This document shows positions 43,716-52,381 of a stretch of 64,000 nucleotides of DNA, one piece after another (the first letter of the stretch is position 1; each line of letters opens with the position of its first letter). The notes below the pieces were generated by a model, which was given only the letters and a program-made list of their open reading frames with translations, did no database searches and was not told the DNA's origin. Source of the stretch: Bacteroidota bacterium. Its GTDB lineage: Bacteria; Bacteroidota; Bacteroidia; Chitinophagales; Chitinophagaceae. The translations under genes were made by a program, and so were the position numbers. The stretch covers positions 1 to 64,000 of the forward strand of contig JAEWKK010000008.1 of assembly GCA_023386045.1 (NCBI GenBank). The letters run 5' to 3'.

Positions 43716-45494
43716 ATGGAAGCACTGACAAAACAATCCCTGATGGGTGGTGAATGGCTGATCAGGGAAAGCGAGGCCGCAGACAGTTTTATCCCGGAAG
43801 AATTCTCCGAAGAGCAGCGCATGATACGTGATATGTGCGAGCAATTTCTTCAGGCAGAAGTGCTTCCCAACCTCGACCGGATTGATAACCTGGAACCTGG
43901 TCTTATGAAATCATTGCTGCAGAAGGCTGGCGAGCAGGGACTGCTTTCTGTATCCTTCCCCGAAGAATACGGTGGTCTTGGCAAGGACTTCATCACCTCC
44001 ACCATCATCAACGAATACCTGGGCGCGGGACATTCCTTTTCTGTAGCCATCGCTGCACACACAGGTATCGGCACACTTCCCATACTTTATTTTGGAAACC
44101 CCGAACAAAAACAGAAATACATTCCCAAATTGATCACTGGTGAATGGGCCGGCGCCTACGGACTTACGGAACCCAATAGCGGCAGTGATGCCTTAAGCGC
44201 TAAAACATCAGCGAAACTGAGTGATGACGGAAAATATTACCTGCTCAATGGACAAAAATGCTGGATCACCAATGGAGGCTTCGCGGATGTATATACCGTT
44301 TTTGCAAAAGTAGATGGAGACAAGTTCACTGGCTTTATAGTAGAAAGAGGTTTTGAAGGATTTACCCAGGGACCCGAAGAACATAAAATGGGCATCAAGG
44401 GTTCATCCACAGTGCAACTTTATTTCCAGGACTGTAAGGTTCCGGTTGAAAACGTGTTGGGCGAAATTGGCAAAGGACATAAGATCGCCTTTAATATCCT
44501 TAACATCGGCAGATTGAAACTTTGTGCTGCAACAACCGGTGGCGCTAAAAAAACGATCACTGATTCTATTGAATACGCCATCACAAGAGAGCAGTTCAAA
44601 CAACCGATTGCCAACTTCGGTGCTATCAAGCACAAGCTCGCAGAAATGGCCATACAGTGTTTTGCCTGCGAGAGTGCCTTGTACAGAACAGCAAAACTTA
44701 TTGATGATAAAGAAAAGGAACTGGCAGAAAGTGGTAAGCCTTTTAACGAAGCATTGTTAGGAGCTGCTGAAGAATATGCCATTGAGTGCGCCATTCTTAA
44801 AGTGAATGGAAGTGAGATGGCTGATTTTTGCGTGGATGAAGGAGTTCAGATCCATGGTGGAAACGGATATAGTGCGGAGTATAATATTTCAAGGGCTTAC
44901 CGCGATAGTCGCATCAACCGAATTTACGAAGGCACCAATGAGATCAACCGTCTGTTAACGGTAGATATGACGCTCAAGCGTGCCATGCAGGGAAGACTGA
45001 ATATCATGGGTCCTGCCATGAAAGTGTCTCAGGAATTAATGAGCATACCTGAATTTGGAGATGAAGATGAAACAGCTTTTGCTGCAGAAAGAAAGCTTGT
45101 CAGCAATTTCAAAAAAACCATTCTGCTGACTGCAGGTGCGGCTGCTCAAAAACTGATGATGAAACTCGAGCAGGAGCAGGAGGTCCTGATGGCTATTGCG
45201 GATATGTCTATTGATACTTTCCTTGCTGAAAGTCTTTTGCTGCGAGTGATGAAACTGGAAGGGCATCAAAACTTTTCTCTTTATAAGGATATACTGAATT
45301 GCTTTTTGTACGATGCCGCAGATCGCATTCACAAAAATGGCAAGGACGCTATTAATGCCTTTGCTGAAGGCGATGAGCAGCGCATGATCCTGATGGGACT
45401 GAAGCGTTTTACCAAGGCAGCACCTTTCAATAGCAAAGAAGCCAGAAGAAGGATTGCTGACTACCTGATCAGCGAAAAGCGCTATAGTTTGTAA
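43716..45494 (+). CDS. Acyl-CoA dehydrogenase, large VLCAD-like form
   Basis: 592 residues, about 200 longer than classic short/medium-chain enzymes. The N-terminal and middle domains include AGAYGLTEPNSGSDALSAKTSA (FAD-binding), CWITNGG and GIKGSSTVQLYF. The C-terminal helical bundle has QIHGGNGYSAEYNISRAYRDSRINRIYEGTNEINRLL. The remaining extension (about 420-592) resembles VLCAD/ACAD9-like C-domains. It oxidises fatty acyl-CoA with FAD, feeding electrons to ETF. Cytoplasmic or membrane-associated. No other beta-oxidation gene is adjacent; a MarR regulator lies just upstream. Confidence 0.93.
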   Translation: MEALTKQSLMGGEWLIRESEAADSFIPEEFSEEQRMIRDMCEQFLQAEVLPNLDRIDNLEPGLMKSLLQKAGEQGLLSVSFPEEYGGLGKDFITSTIINEYLGAGHSFSVAIAAHTGIGTLPILYFGNPEQKQKYIPKLITGEWAGAYGLTEPNSGSDALSAKTSAKLSDDGKYYLLNGQKCWITNGGFADVYTVFAKVDGDKFTGFIVERGFEGFTQGPEEHKMGIKGSSTVQLYFQDCKVPVENVLGEIGKGHKIAFNILNIGRLKLCAATTGGAKKTITDSIEYAITREQFKQPIANFGAIKHKLAEMAIQCFACESALYRTAKLIDDKEKELAESGKPFNEALLGAAEEYAIECAILKVNGSEMADFCVDEGVQIHGGNGYSAEYNISRAYRDSRINRIYEGTNEINRLLTVDMTLKRAMQGRLNIMGPAMKVSQELMSIPEFGDEDETAFAAERKLVSNFKKTILLTAGAAAQKLMMKLEQEQEVLMAIADMSIDTFLAESLLLRVMKLEGHQNFSLYKDILNCFLYDAADRIHKNGKDAINAFAEGDEQRMILMGLKRFTKAAPFNSKEARRRIADYLISEKRYSL

Positions 45495-45515
45495 ATATGT
45501 AGTCAATAATAAAAA

Positions 45516-45541
45516 CAGGGCTGTCTTACCAGGCAGCCCTG
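45516..45541 (+). terminator. Rho-independent terminator of the acyl-CoA dehydrogenase gene
   Basis: CAGGGCTG, loop, CAGCCCTG, followed by ATTATTT. It is 22 bp after the stop. Confidence 0.75.
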
Positions 45542-45698
45542 ATTATTTCCCAGAGTTTATTTCAATTATTCAATAAGAATGTAACCCTTGGATTTTTTTG
45601 TAACTGTTAGTTTGAGATTAAATAAGTGGAGAGGCTATTTTCTTTCTATCAGTATATTTTCCATTCTCAAAATCGAATTCATTATTGTCCAGGCATAA

Positions 45699-45760
45699 GT
45701 ACTACTATCTTCTTCTCTTGTGTCACTCTCTTCTACGTTCTGTAATTCTATTGAGCATAA
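45699..45760 (-). repeat. Dispersed coding-like fragment, copy B
   Basis: The minus frame reads CSIELQNVEESDTREEDSST. DNA shares AGTACTACTATC, TTGTGTCACTC and TCTATTGAGCA with copies A and C, but it is the most diverged of the three. Confidence 0.45.
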
Positions 45761-45840
45761 GTGATACTTTCTAACTGCTATCAACATTTCCACTCCCAAA
45801 TACTCACCCCTCGTCCGCCATAGCATAAGCGCAGGCGGGA

Positions 45841-45900
45841 CTCACCACTCACTACTCACCACTCACAATAACTCACCACTCACCACTCACCACTCACCAC
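45841..45900. repeat. CTCACCA heptamer array
   Basis: CTCACCA/CTCACTA/CTCACAA units, period 7, right up to the stop of the minus-strand membrane protein. It is the C-rich half of the repeat pattern; the G-rich half is missing here. Confidence 0.8.
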
Positions 45901-45903
45901 AAA

Positions 45904-46596
45904 TCAGTTTCCAAAAAACAAAGCCAGCTCCTTCCTCGTCGTCCGCAGTGCAGTAAGTTCTCTCATTCGCTTGCGCATCATATGGAGTCCTACAGACATT
46001 AAGATGGCAGACAATCCAGAAGCAATGAAATACAACATGATTGTATCAGCCTTGAATGGCGTTCTCAGGATGTAAAAGAAATAATAGATAAATCCATAGC
46101 AGGCATACATAAAGAATATGGCAGCCAGCATCAATGTGCGTCCCTGGTTTTTTCCGTGCATGATGGAAAACTTTACCTGCCTGATAAAAAGAAACAGGGA
46201 ATAACCCAGCAGGATCAATATACCTGGTCCCATTACATAAATAATGGCTTTTGGATTAAATCCATAAATACTGATAATGACGATTTCATAAACAACAAAT
46301 GCCAGCGTCAGGTAGCGGACAACGCCCTGTTTTTTCCTGTTAGGACAAAAGAAAAGCAAGGCAGTAAGCATCAATGGGATGTCAAGGAAATTATTTAAAA
46401 CGCCAAAATAGGTACTGAATGAAGCAGAAACAGGTATGAAGCCCTGGGCCATTATGTTGTCTATGGCAGTAACACTATAGTAAATCATCAGTGCAGCCAG
46501 GCTGCGGTGATGATAGAAACGGTTATATATGATGGCTGCAACAGGTAAAGTGAAAGATAGTATGCAAGCAACACCAAGCGTGGCATTCAAGCTCAT
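45904..46596 (-). CDS. Hypothetical seven-helix membrane protein
   Basis: 230 residues, mostly hydrophobic, with six or seven predicted membrane segments starting at ATLGVACILSFTLPVAAIIY and ending before a basic tail (MMRKRMRELTALRTTRKE). No catalytic signature or known family. The basic C-terminus probably faces the cytoplasm. It is isolated, divergent from the amidase gene, with a repeat array at the 3' end. Confidence 0.7.
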   Translation of the reverse strand: MSLNATLGVACILSFTLPVAAIIYNRFYHHRSLAALMIYYSVTAIDNIMAQGFIPVSASFSTYFGVLNNFLDIPLMLTALLFFCPNRKKQGVVRYLTLAFVVYEIVIISIYGFNPKAIIYVMGPGILILLGYSLFLFIRQVKFSIMHGKNQGRTLMLAAIFFMYACYGFIYYFFYILRTPFKADTIMLYFIASGLSAILMSVGLHMMRKRMRELTALRTTRKELALFFGN

Positions 46597-46750
46597 AGGA
46601 TTCGGTTTAGGATATTGGATCCAGTCTTGCGACTGTGGATTTAAAGTAAAAATAATTTGCAGATCTGTGATTTTTTAGTACTGCAAAAAAATCAGGTACT
46701 ACCCCTTTGGTGCTAATTAGTAGAATTACTAAATCTGCCAAAGTATTTTT

Positions 46751-47929
46751 ATGCTCTATCTTGGTAAAATGAAATGGTTTTCCCTTTTGACCTGCCTTTT
46801 ATTGATTAAAAATCTTCATGCACAGGAATTTTTTGCCGGCAGGTCCACAGGACAGCTGCCTTACATGGAATATGGTCTTGGTGATGACCGGCTGGGAGGA
46901 GCAAAAATGACTTATCTCGATACAGGCATCGCTTTGAAAGTGGTAGACAGCTTTCAAAATGATTATAAGGTGCGCCTTTCAGAAAGACATTTTGCCTGGA
47001 TGCCAAAAACACAAATAAAGGCAGATACTTCTCTTCAATTCCAGCCTTTTTATCTCAGTTCAAGCTGGCGTGTTTTTGGCGATGAAAAATATGACTACCT
47101 CTCTATAAACCTCTCTGAAAAACTTCCTTACCGCAGTTTTCAGGAAGTCAATCCATCAAGGATCATCGTGGACATTTTTGGTGTAACCAGCAACACCAAC
47201 TGGATCACTCAGTTGAAAACAGTAAAAGAGATTGGCAATGTTTGGTATGAACAAATTGAAGATGATGTATTCAGGGTGATCATAGAATTGAAACACAGGC
47301 AGCACTGGGGATATGCTATCTATTATAATAAAAATGCCCTGCAGGTTCGCATTAAAGGACAGCCATCTCAATTAAAAGCAAAGAAACTTACTGTAGCCAT
47401 TGATGCCGGTCACGGAGGTTCAAACAGCGGTGCAACTGGACTGAATTCAAAAATTAAGGAAAAGGATTACACTTTATTAATGGCAAAAAGACTGGAGAGA
47501 TATCTCAGGTGTAAAAAATTAAAGGTCATTATGACAAGAACTGAAGACACAGATCTTTCAATGATTGACAGGACATTGCAATTAAGAAAAGAAGATCCTG
47601 ATATACTCATTTCCATACATCTCAATTCAGCTTCCAATCCTGGGGTAAAAGGCACCAGCACTTATTATCGTTATATCGGCTTTCGTTCTTTATCGCAGAA
47701 AATACTGGACCGTATGCTTGAATTGGGACTCAATAATTATGGAAATATCGGAGCTTTTAATTTTTCATTGAGTGGTCCAACCGAATATCCCAATTGCCTG
47801 GTTGAAGTAGCTTTTTTAAGCAATGCTGAAGATGAACAAAGAATCCTGGATCCTAAGTTTCATAAGGAAGTATCAAAGAAGATCTATAAGGGCATTAAAG
47901 ACTGGCTGAAGCATTGTAAAAAGGGCTAG
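46751..47929 (+). CDS. N-acetylmuramoyl-L-alanine amidase (Amidase_3)
   Basis: 392 residues. A signal peptide (MKWFSLLTCLLLIKNLHA, from the second ATG) is followed by an N-terminal beta-rich domain, similar to an AMIN domain that binds the wall or septum (about 100-200). The catalytic domain starts at LTVAIDAGHGGSNSG: H221 is a zinc ligand, E237 (KIKEKD) another, H290 (SIHLNS) the third, and E352 (VEVAF) the catalytic acid. It cleaves the amide between MurNAc and L-Ala in the periplasm, often in cell separation. The 3' end overlaps convergent cdsA by 4 bp. Confidence 0.93.
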   Translation: MLYLGKMKWFSLLTCLLLIKNLHAQEFFAGRSTGQLPYMEYGLGDDRLGGAKMTYLDTGIALKVVDSFQNDYKVRLSERHFAWMPKTQIKADTSLQFQPFYLSSSWRVFGDEKYDYLSINLSEKLPYRSFQEVNPSRIIVDIFGVTSNTNWITQLKTVKEIGNVWYEQIEDDVFRVIIELKHRQHWGYAIYYNKNALQVRIKGQPSQLKAKKLTVAIDAGHGGSNSGATGLNSKIKEKDYTLLMAKRLERYLRCKKLKVIMTRTEDTDLSMIDRTLQLRKEDPDILISIHLNSASNPGVKGTSTYYRYIGFRSLSQKILDRMLELGLNNYGNIGAFNFSLSGPTEYPNCLVEVAFLSNAEDEQRILDPKFHKEVSKKIYKGIKDWLKHCKKG

Positions 47930-48795
47930 CCTATTGCAAGTCTCACAAAGAACCACACAAATACAGCTGCAAAAAGAAGTGAATCAAAACGATCGAGGAA
48001 CCCGCCATGGCCAGGCATGATGCTGCCACTGTCCTTTACACCGGCCATTCTTTTTAATTTGCTTTCAAACAGGTCGCCAAAGGTTCCGCTAACAGCTGCG
48101 ATGGCAGCAATAATGGCTGCCTGTGTCATGGATAATTTTTGCGTGAAATAGGCAAGGACCGCTATTACTACGATGGTGAGAACCACGCCGCCTGTAGTCC
48201 CTTCCCAGGTTTTCTTTGGCGATATTTTGGAAAGAGGTGTCTTGCCAATCAATGATCCAACGATATAGGCCATGGTATCATTGATCCAAAGCGAAAAAAT
48301 AATGGTCAATGGAATAACAAGTCCAAGGTCAGCCTGACCAGTGGAAGTCCAGTCATGAGTTCTCAGTTCCACCAGCAGGGCAAGTGGTAATGAGATATAA
48401 AGCACTCCGAATATTGAGTATAGGATATTGCTGAAAAAAACCAGCTTTCCTTCTACCCACATCACCAGTGGCAGAAGGATCATTAAAAGGATTCCTAACC
48501 AAAAACCGGCTTCTGTTAATGAAAGACCGGCAATTTTTAATTCATCATTGGTAAAAAATAACATGAGGCACCAGCCAGCAATCATCACCACATACTGGTG
48601 TAAAAGAGAAACTTTTTCATAAGCAGGATTGAATTTTTTTACCAACTTTTTGTATTCATTCCAGCCACCAAAATGCACGATTGAAAACAATAGGAAATAA
48701 GACCATTCATTCCATAAAAGGCCGGCCATCATCACTACAACAAATACCACTGCTGTAGTTGCCCTTGTTTTAAATGTCTGCCAGTTGAATGCCAT
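47926..48795 (-). CDS. cdsA: Phosphatidate cytidylyltransferase
   Basis: 289 residues from the ATG at 48795; the longer frame to 48834 overlaps the upstream gene. About eight membrane segments. The CdsA signature is complete: SKLKRMAGVKDSGSIMPGHGG-FLDRFDS, with the Asp residues for Mg2+. It makes CDP-diacylglycerol from phosphatidic acid and CTP for all phospholipids. The start is 4 bp after the stop of the CPBP gene, so the two form an operon read leftward. Confidence 0.95.
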   Translation of the reverse strand: MAFNWQTFKTRATTAVVFVVVMMAGLLWNEWSYFLLFSIVHFGGWNEYKKLVKKFNPAYEKVSLLHQYVVMIAGWCLMLFFTNDELKIAGLSLTEAGFWLGILLMILLPLVMWVEGKLVFFSNILYSIFGVLYISLPLALLVELRTHDWTSTGQADLGLVIPLTIIFSLWINDTMAYIVGSLIGKTPLSKISPKKTWEGTTGGVVLTIVVIAVLAYFTQKLSMTQAAIIAAIAAVSGTFGDLFESKLKRMAGVKDSGSIMPGHGGFLDRFDSLLFAAVFVWFFVRLAIG

Positions 48796-48799
48796 GTGC

Positions 48800-49756
48800 T
48801 TAGAATGTAATTTGATTGGAAGGCGGCTGGTCATCCTTATATATTTCTGCGTAGGAAGTTGCTGAATTTCTTTTCATCTGCCAGAGAATATATAAAGTGG
48901 CTGCCAGGCTTATTGTAGCCACCAGTATTAAATAAGCAGGATTGACCATTGGTGTTTCGGGGTTTTTGATCATTTCAGGATTCAGGTATACCAGCACAAT
49001 GATCAGCCCATCATAAATAAAATGCGCCAGTATGGCCGTCCACAAACTACCGCTATACCAGTAAAGGGCCCCCAGTAAAATGCCAAGAGCAAATCTTGGA
49101 AAGAAACCAAAGAACTGGAAATGAAATCCGGAAAAAATTGCAGCGGTAATGATAATTCCAGCCCAGGGACTTTTGAAAGCCCTGATGAAGATTCTTTGCA
49201 ATATGCCACGGAAAAACAATTCCTCACCTACGCCAGCAAATACAGCAATAAAAATAAGATTCAGTACCAGTTCGGAAATGGTATGCTTGCGAAGCATGAA
49301 CTGGATCTGTTTGGCTGCATCCTCTTCCATTCCCTTCATCCATTTTTGAGTATCCGCATCAAGATTGATCTTCTGGTTCAATACACCGAGGTATTCAACA
49401 AAAGGAATGGCAACTACCAGTATCATAATACCAAGGATCCAGTAAACAGGCAGCCAAGGTTTTTTTAATCCCAGGTATTCACGCGGTGCAGGATCAGCGA
49501 AATATGAATAAAGCAAAGAAGGGATCACAAATAAACCCAGGAATTGCATCAGTAACATGCCGCGCATAAAATAGATCATGTTAGGATTATTGTAATCCCA
49601 GTTTTCTATGTTTTTCAGCTCACTCATGCCGATGCCTGTAAGACTGGAGAGAATCATCATACCGAAAACACTCAATATGAAAAAGATCCCGAATGCCATT
49701 CCTATGAACATGAGCAATTGGATCCAGGCTGGTCTTGTTTTAAGATATGTTTGCAT
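48800..49756 (-). CDS. CPBP-family intramembrane metalloprotease
   Basis: 318 residues from the ATG at 49756, preceded by a GGAAGGAACT ribosome site; the frame to 50023 continues over dusB and is a shadow. Seven or so membrane helices. The CPBP/Abi signature is GEELFFRGIL (EExxxR) followed by SGFHFQFFG (FxxxH type) and HFIYDG. Members are putative glutamic or metallo-intramembrane peptidases, mostly of unknown substrate. It is first gene of the cdsA operon and divergent from dusB. Confidence 0.88.
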   Translation of the reverse strand: MQTYLKTRPAWIQLLMFIGMAFGIFFILSVFGMMILSSLTGIGMSELKNIENWDYNNPNMIYFMRGMLLMQFLGLFVIPSLLYSYFADPAPREYLGLKKPWLPVYWILGIMILVVAIPFVEYLGVLNQKINLDADTQKWMKGMEEDAAKQIQFMLRKHTISELVLNLIFIAVFAGVGEELFFRGILQRIFIRAFKSPWAGIIITAAIFSGFHFQFFGFFPRFALGILLGALYWYSGSLWTAILAHFIYDGLIIVLVYLNPEMIKNPETPMVNPAYLILVATISLAATLYILWQMKRNSATSYAEIYKDDQPPSNQITF

Positions 49757-49777
49757 AGTTCCTTCCTTTCTTCGGTA

Positions 49778-49785
49778 TATTTTTG
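49778..49785 (+). promoter_or_regulatory. -7 promoter element of dusB
   Basis: TATTTTTG, exact match, 53 nt before the TTG start of dusB. Confidence 0.4.
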
Positions 49786-49838
49786 TGCATCCTGTGCGAG
49801 CTGCAAGATAAGCAGCGATTAAAGAACAGGCATTTCTT

Positions 49839-50873
49839 TTGGTAAATATTGACAACATAGCATTACCGGATTTCCCGCTCCTTCTTGCTCCCATGGAAGA
49901 TGTGAGCGATCCGCCATTCCGTGCGGTTTGTAAAGCCAATGGTGCCGATCTCGTATATACTGAATTTATCAGCAGCGAAGGACTGATCAGGGATGCCATT
50001 AAAAGCAGGCAAAAGCTTGACATCTTTGATAATGAAAGACCGGTGGGTATTCAGATATTTGGTGGTGATGAAGAAGCCATGTCCATGAGCGCCCGCATCG
50101 TTGATACAGTCAACCCCGACCTGCTCGATATTAATTTTGGCTGCCCGGTTAAAAAAGTGGTTTCCAAGGGCGCCGGTGCGGGGGTATTGAAAGATATTGA
50201 TCTCATGGTTCGATTGACAAAGGCTGTTGTCAATTCTACTACTTTGCCTGTTACCGTAAAAACCAGACTGGGTTGGGATGATGACAGTATCAATATTGAA
50301 GAAGTTGCCATTAGGTTACAGGACGTGGGTATCAAAGCTCTATCCATTCATGGCCGTACCCGTTGCCAGTTGTACAAAGGTGTGGCCGACTGGGAACCCA
50401 TCGCAAGAGTGAAAAACAATCCTGCCATTAAAATTCCCATATTTGGAAATGGTGATATCGATTCACCCGAGAAAGCGCTTGAATATAAAAACCGTTATGG
50501 TGTTGATGGCATCATGATTGGCCGTGCTGCCATTGGCTATCCCTGGATCTTTAAAGAGATCAAACATTTTATTGCTACAGGTGAACACCTTCCGCCGCCC
50601 GGCATCGAACAAAGAGTAGCTGTGATCAGGGAGCACCTGCACAGATCTGTTCAATGGAAGGGGATCAAGGCAGGCGTTAATGAAATGCGCAGACATTATA
50701 CCAATTATTTGCGTGGACTTCCCAATATAAAAGAATATCGTACAAAGCTTGTGACCATCAATGATACCTATGAAATTGATGAAGTGCTGAAAGAGGTGGA
50801 AGCAAAGTATAAAGGATATGAATTTCAGCCAAGAAACATTGACATGAATGCTCTCTCTTATAGCTGCGATTAA
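49839..50873 (+). CDS. dusB: tRNA-dihydrouridine synthase B
   Basis: 344 residues if started at TTG 49839, which gives the natural MVNIDNIALPDFP opening; no ATG lies upstream in frame and the first Met is inside the FMN motif. It reduces uridines of tRNA with FMN and NADPH. Motifs: APMEDVSDPPFRAVC, DINFGCPVKKV with the catalytic cysteine, KTRLGWD, HGRTRCQLYKG (Dus signature) and GNGDIDS, IGRAAIG. Its stop overlaps the convergent SMR gene by 4 bp. Confidence 0.93.
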   Translation: MVNIDNIALPDFPLLLAPMEDVSDPPFRAVCKANGADLVYTEFISSEGLIRDAIKSRQKLDIFDNERPVGIQIFGGDEEAMSMSARIVDTVNPDLLDINFGCPVKKVVSKGAGAGVLKDIDLMVRLTKAVVNSTTLPVTVKTRLGWDDDSINIEEVAIRLQDVGIKALSIHGRTRCQLYKGVADWEPIARVKNNPAIKIPIFGNGDIDSPEKALEYKNRYGVDGIMIGRAAIGYPWIFKEIKHFIATGEHLPPPGIEQRVAVIREHLHRSVQWKGIKAGVNEMRRHYTNYLRGLPNIKEYRTKLVTINDTYEIDEVLKEVEAKYKGYEFQPRNIDMNALSYSCD

Positions 50874-51199
50874 TGCGCAGAAACAAATTTCAATCCTACG
50901 ATAGAGGCGATCAGTGTTGTAATGAAGAAAAGTCTCCAGAAATCTGCAGGTTCTCTGAAAAAAATTATTCCTATCAATACAGTTCCAACAGCGCCGATTC
51001 CCGTCCAAACGGCATAGGCAGTTCCAATGGGCAGGGTTTGCGTGGCTTTGTAAAGCAGCAGCATACTTAAACTGAGGCTGATAAAAAATCCAATGATCCA
51101 CCAGGTGAATGTGGATCCGGAACTTTCTTTTGCTTTAGCCAGGCAGGTAGTAAAGCCAACTTCAAATAAACCTGCAATGATCAGTAGTAGCCAGTTCAT
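50870..51199 (-). CDS. SMR-family exporter, Gdx/SugE type
   Basis: 109 residues, four membrane helices. The proton/substrate glutamate is E13 (LFEVGFTT). The segment GTAYAVWTGIGAVGT is characteristic of the Gdx (guanidinium exporter, SugE) branch rather than EmrE, where the motif reads WSGVG. These form dual-topology dimers and export guanidinium or quaternary ammonium. No guanidine riboswitch was noticed upstream. Tail-to-tail with dusB. Confidence 0.88.
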   Translation of the reverse strand: MNWLLLIIAGLFEVGFTTCLAKAKESSGSTFTWWIIGFFISLSLSMLLLYKATQTLPIGTAYAVWTGIGAVGTVLIGIIFFREPADFWRLFFITTLIASIVGLKFVSAH

Positions 51200-51229
51200 G
51201 AAAATAGTTTTATTAAGAAAGATAAATGA

Positions 51230-51835
51230 TCAATGGTGGGTCGCAGATAAAAAACTTTCATCCACAGGTGAGATGCCCGCATCAAAGTAATGAGAAAGAA
51301 TGCCATCTTCACTGATAAGATATTTTGAAAAATTCCATGATGGCGGTTGATCATTCCATCCATTCAATTCTTTATGACTCAGCCAACGGTAAACAGGATG
51401 TTGTTGCACACCTTTGCTTACGGATGTTTTTTTAGTGATTGGAAAGCCCAGTCCATAATTTACCGCACAGAATTGCGCGATCTCTTCATCATTTTTCTTT
51501 TCCTGTTCTTTAAAATCATTGGAAGGAAAGGCAATGATCTCCAGGTCTTCACGCAGATGCCTGTATAGTTTCTGCAGTTCTGCATACTGGGCGGTGTAAC
51601 CGCAATTGCTTGCCGTATTTACCAGCAGTATTTTTTTCCCACGCAGGCTTTGCATGGAAAGAGTTTTTCCATTGTTTAATTCTACAGAAAGCTCATAGAA
51701 GGAAACGGGAGGTAGAGTTTTATTTTCATTCACGAGTTTCTTTTGCCGCCCTGTCATTTTATGCAACAACATCAGCCAGGGATAAAAGAATTTCAATATT
51801 TTTTGCTTCAGGTTCATTATGCTGTATTCAGACAA
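51230..51835 (-). CDS. Glutathione peroxidase-family thiol peroxidase
   Basis: 201 residues (or 195 from Met at 51817). The GPx fold has NTASNCGYTAQY with peroxidatic Cys C78, FPSNDFKEQE with the partner glutamine, and PSWNFSKYLI with the catalytic Trp and Asn. The resolving Cys of thioredoxin-type GPx should be near C117 (AQFCAVNYG). There is a short N-terminal hydrophobic segment (FFYPWLMLL) but no clear cleavage site. It detoxifies hydroperoxides, probably with thioredoxin. Confidence 0.9.
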   Translation of the reverse strand: MSEYSIMNLKQKILKFFYPWLMLLHKMTGRQKKLVNENKTLPPVSFYELSVELNNGKTLSMQSLRGKKILLVNTASNCGYTAQYAELQKLYRHLREDLEIIAFPSNDFKEQEKKNDEEIAQFCAVNYGLGFPITKKTSVSKGVQQHPVYRWLSHKELNGWNDQPPSWNFSKYLISEDGILSHYFDAGISPVDESFLSATHH

Positions 51836-51992
51836 AGATCAGATGATTGATCAACTAAATCTTATTTCCTTTTTTACGAAAATAATTACGAAGTGTAAAG
51901 CAGTAATTATACTCTTGCGACTGCCTTTAAATTGAATTTACTTTGTTCTTGCTGGTTATGTTTTTAAAAGCTGATCAGAACAACCCTTACCA

Positions 51993-52130
51993 ATGAAAAC
52001 ACCTAAATGCATATTCTTCCTTAACGGCCGTTGCAAGGGGACAAAATCAATCCTTTTAATTACTGAACAATTACCCGGCCGCATGCTAAAGCATTTCCAT
52101 CAGCAAATAAATCCTGTGCTGCATCACTGA
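51993..52130 (+). CDS. Possible small peptide ORF, 45 residues
   Basis: An ATG-started ORF with MKTPKCIFFLNGRCKGTKSI opening, basic and partly hydrophobic, ending before a strong hairpin 35 bp later. TACTCTTG and TTACTTTG lie upstream, each one base from the -7 consensus. The match to a stop-then-terminator layout is the only support; no homology known. It could equally be a non-coding transcript. Confidence 0.25.
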   Translation: MKTPKCIFFLNGRCKGTKSILLITEQLPGRMLKHFHQQINPVLHH

Positions 52131-52164
52131 AAATGATTTCGCATGTTGGTTATAGTTCTGTCGG

Positions 52165-52188
52165 GGCGGCTCCTTTCAAGGAGCTGCC
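52165..52188 (+). terminator. Strong hairpin, probable terminator
   Basis: GGCGGCTCCTT / AAGGAGCTGCC, 11 bp with one G-U, followed by TTATTT. It sits 35 bp after the short ORF stop, which suggests that something is transcribed rightward here. Confidence 0.5.
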
Positions 52189-52318
52189 TTATTTGAACTG
52201 CATAATAAAGGATAAAGGATAAACCGTCAAGCGATAAACGTGAGACGGCAATTGAAAATGTTATCAGTTAGGAATTTTTCCTCTTACAGACCGGGTGTAA
52301 TCAGGAGTTGACATTTGT

Positions 52319-52381
52319 CCAATAGCATTCCTTCAGTACAAGTGAGTGACACAGCAGAAGCTGATAGTAGTAATGGTGTTT
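52319..52381 (+). repeat. Dispersed coding-like fragment, copy C
   Basis: The plus frame reads NSIPSVQVSDTAEADSSNGV then a stop, close to copy A on the opposite strand (34223-34287). Upstream the frame is closed by TGA, so only a C-terminal piece remains. Confidence 0.55.

Larger units (their letters stand above)
45495..45903. other. Intergenic region with terminator, dispersed fragment and heptamers
   Basis: 409 bp. It begins with a terminator (45516-45541), holds copy B of the dispersed fragment (45699-45760), a hairpin-like GTCCGCC...GGCGGGAC (about 45814-45841) and ends in CTCACCA heptamers (45841-45900). No supported gene. Confidence 0.7.

Noticed and set aside
45635..45826. 63-residue minus-strand ORF
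   Set aside because: Mostly low-complexity and built on the dispersed fragment; treated as a repeat rather than a gene.
49757..50023. N-terminal extension of the CPBP protease
   Set aside because: Overlaps dusB on the other strand and has no membrane or signal character; a GGAAGGAACT site precedes the ATG at 49756.
50463..51101. 212-residue minus-strand ORF over dusB and the SMR gene
   Set aside because: Shadow of two well-supported genes; no recognisable domain.
51836..51992. Riboswitch upstream of the small ORF or the SMR exporter
   Set aside because: No guanidine or other riboswitch signature found on either strand.
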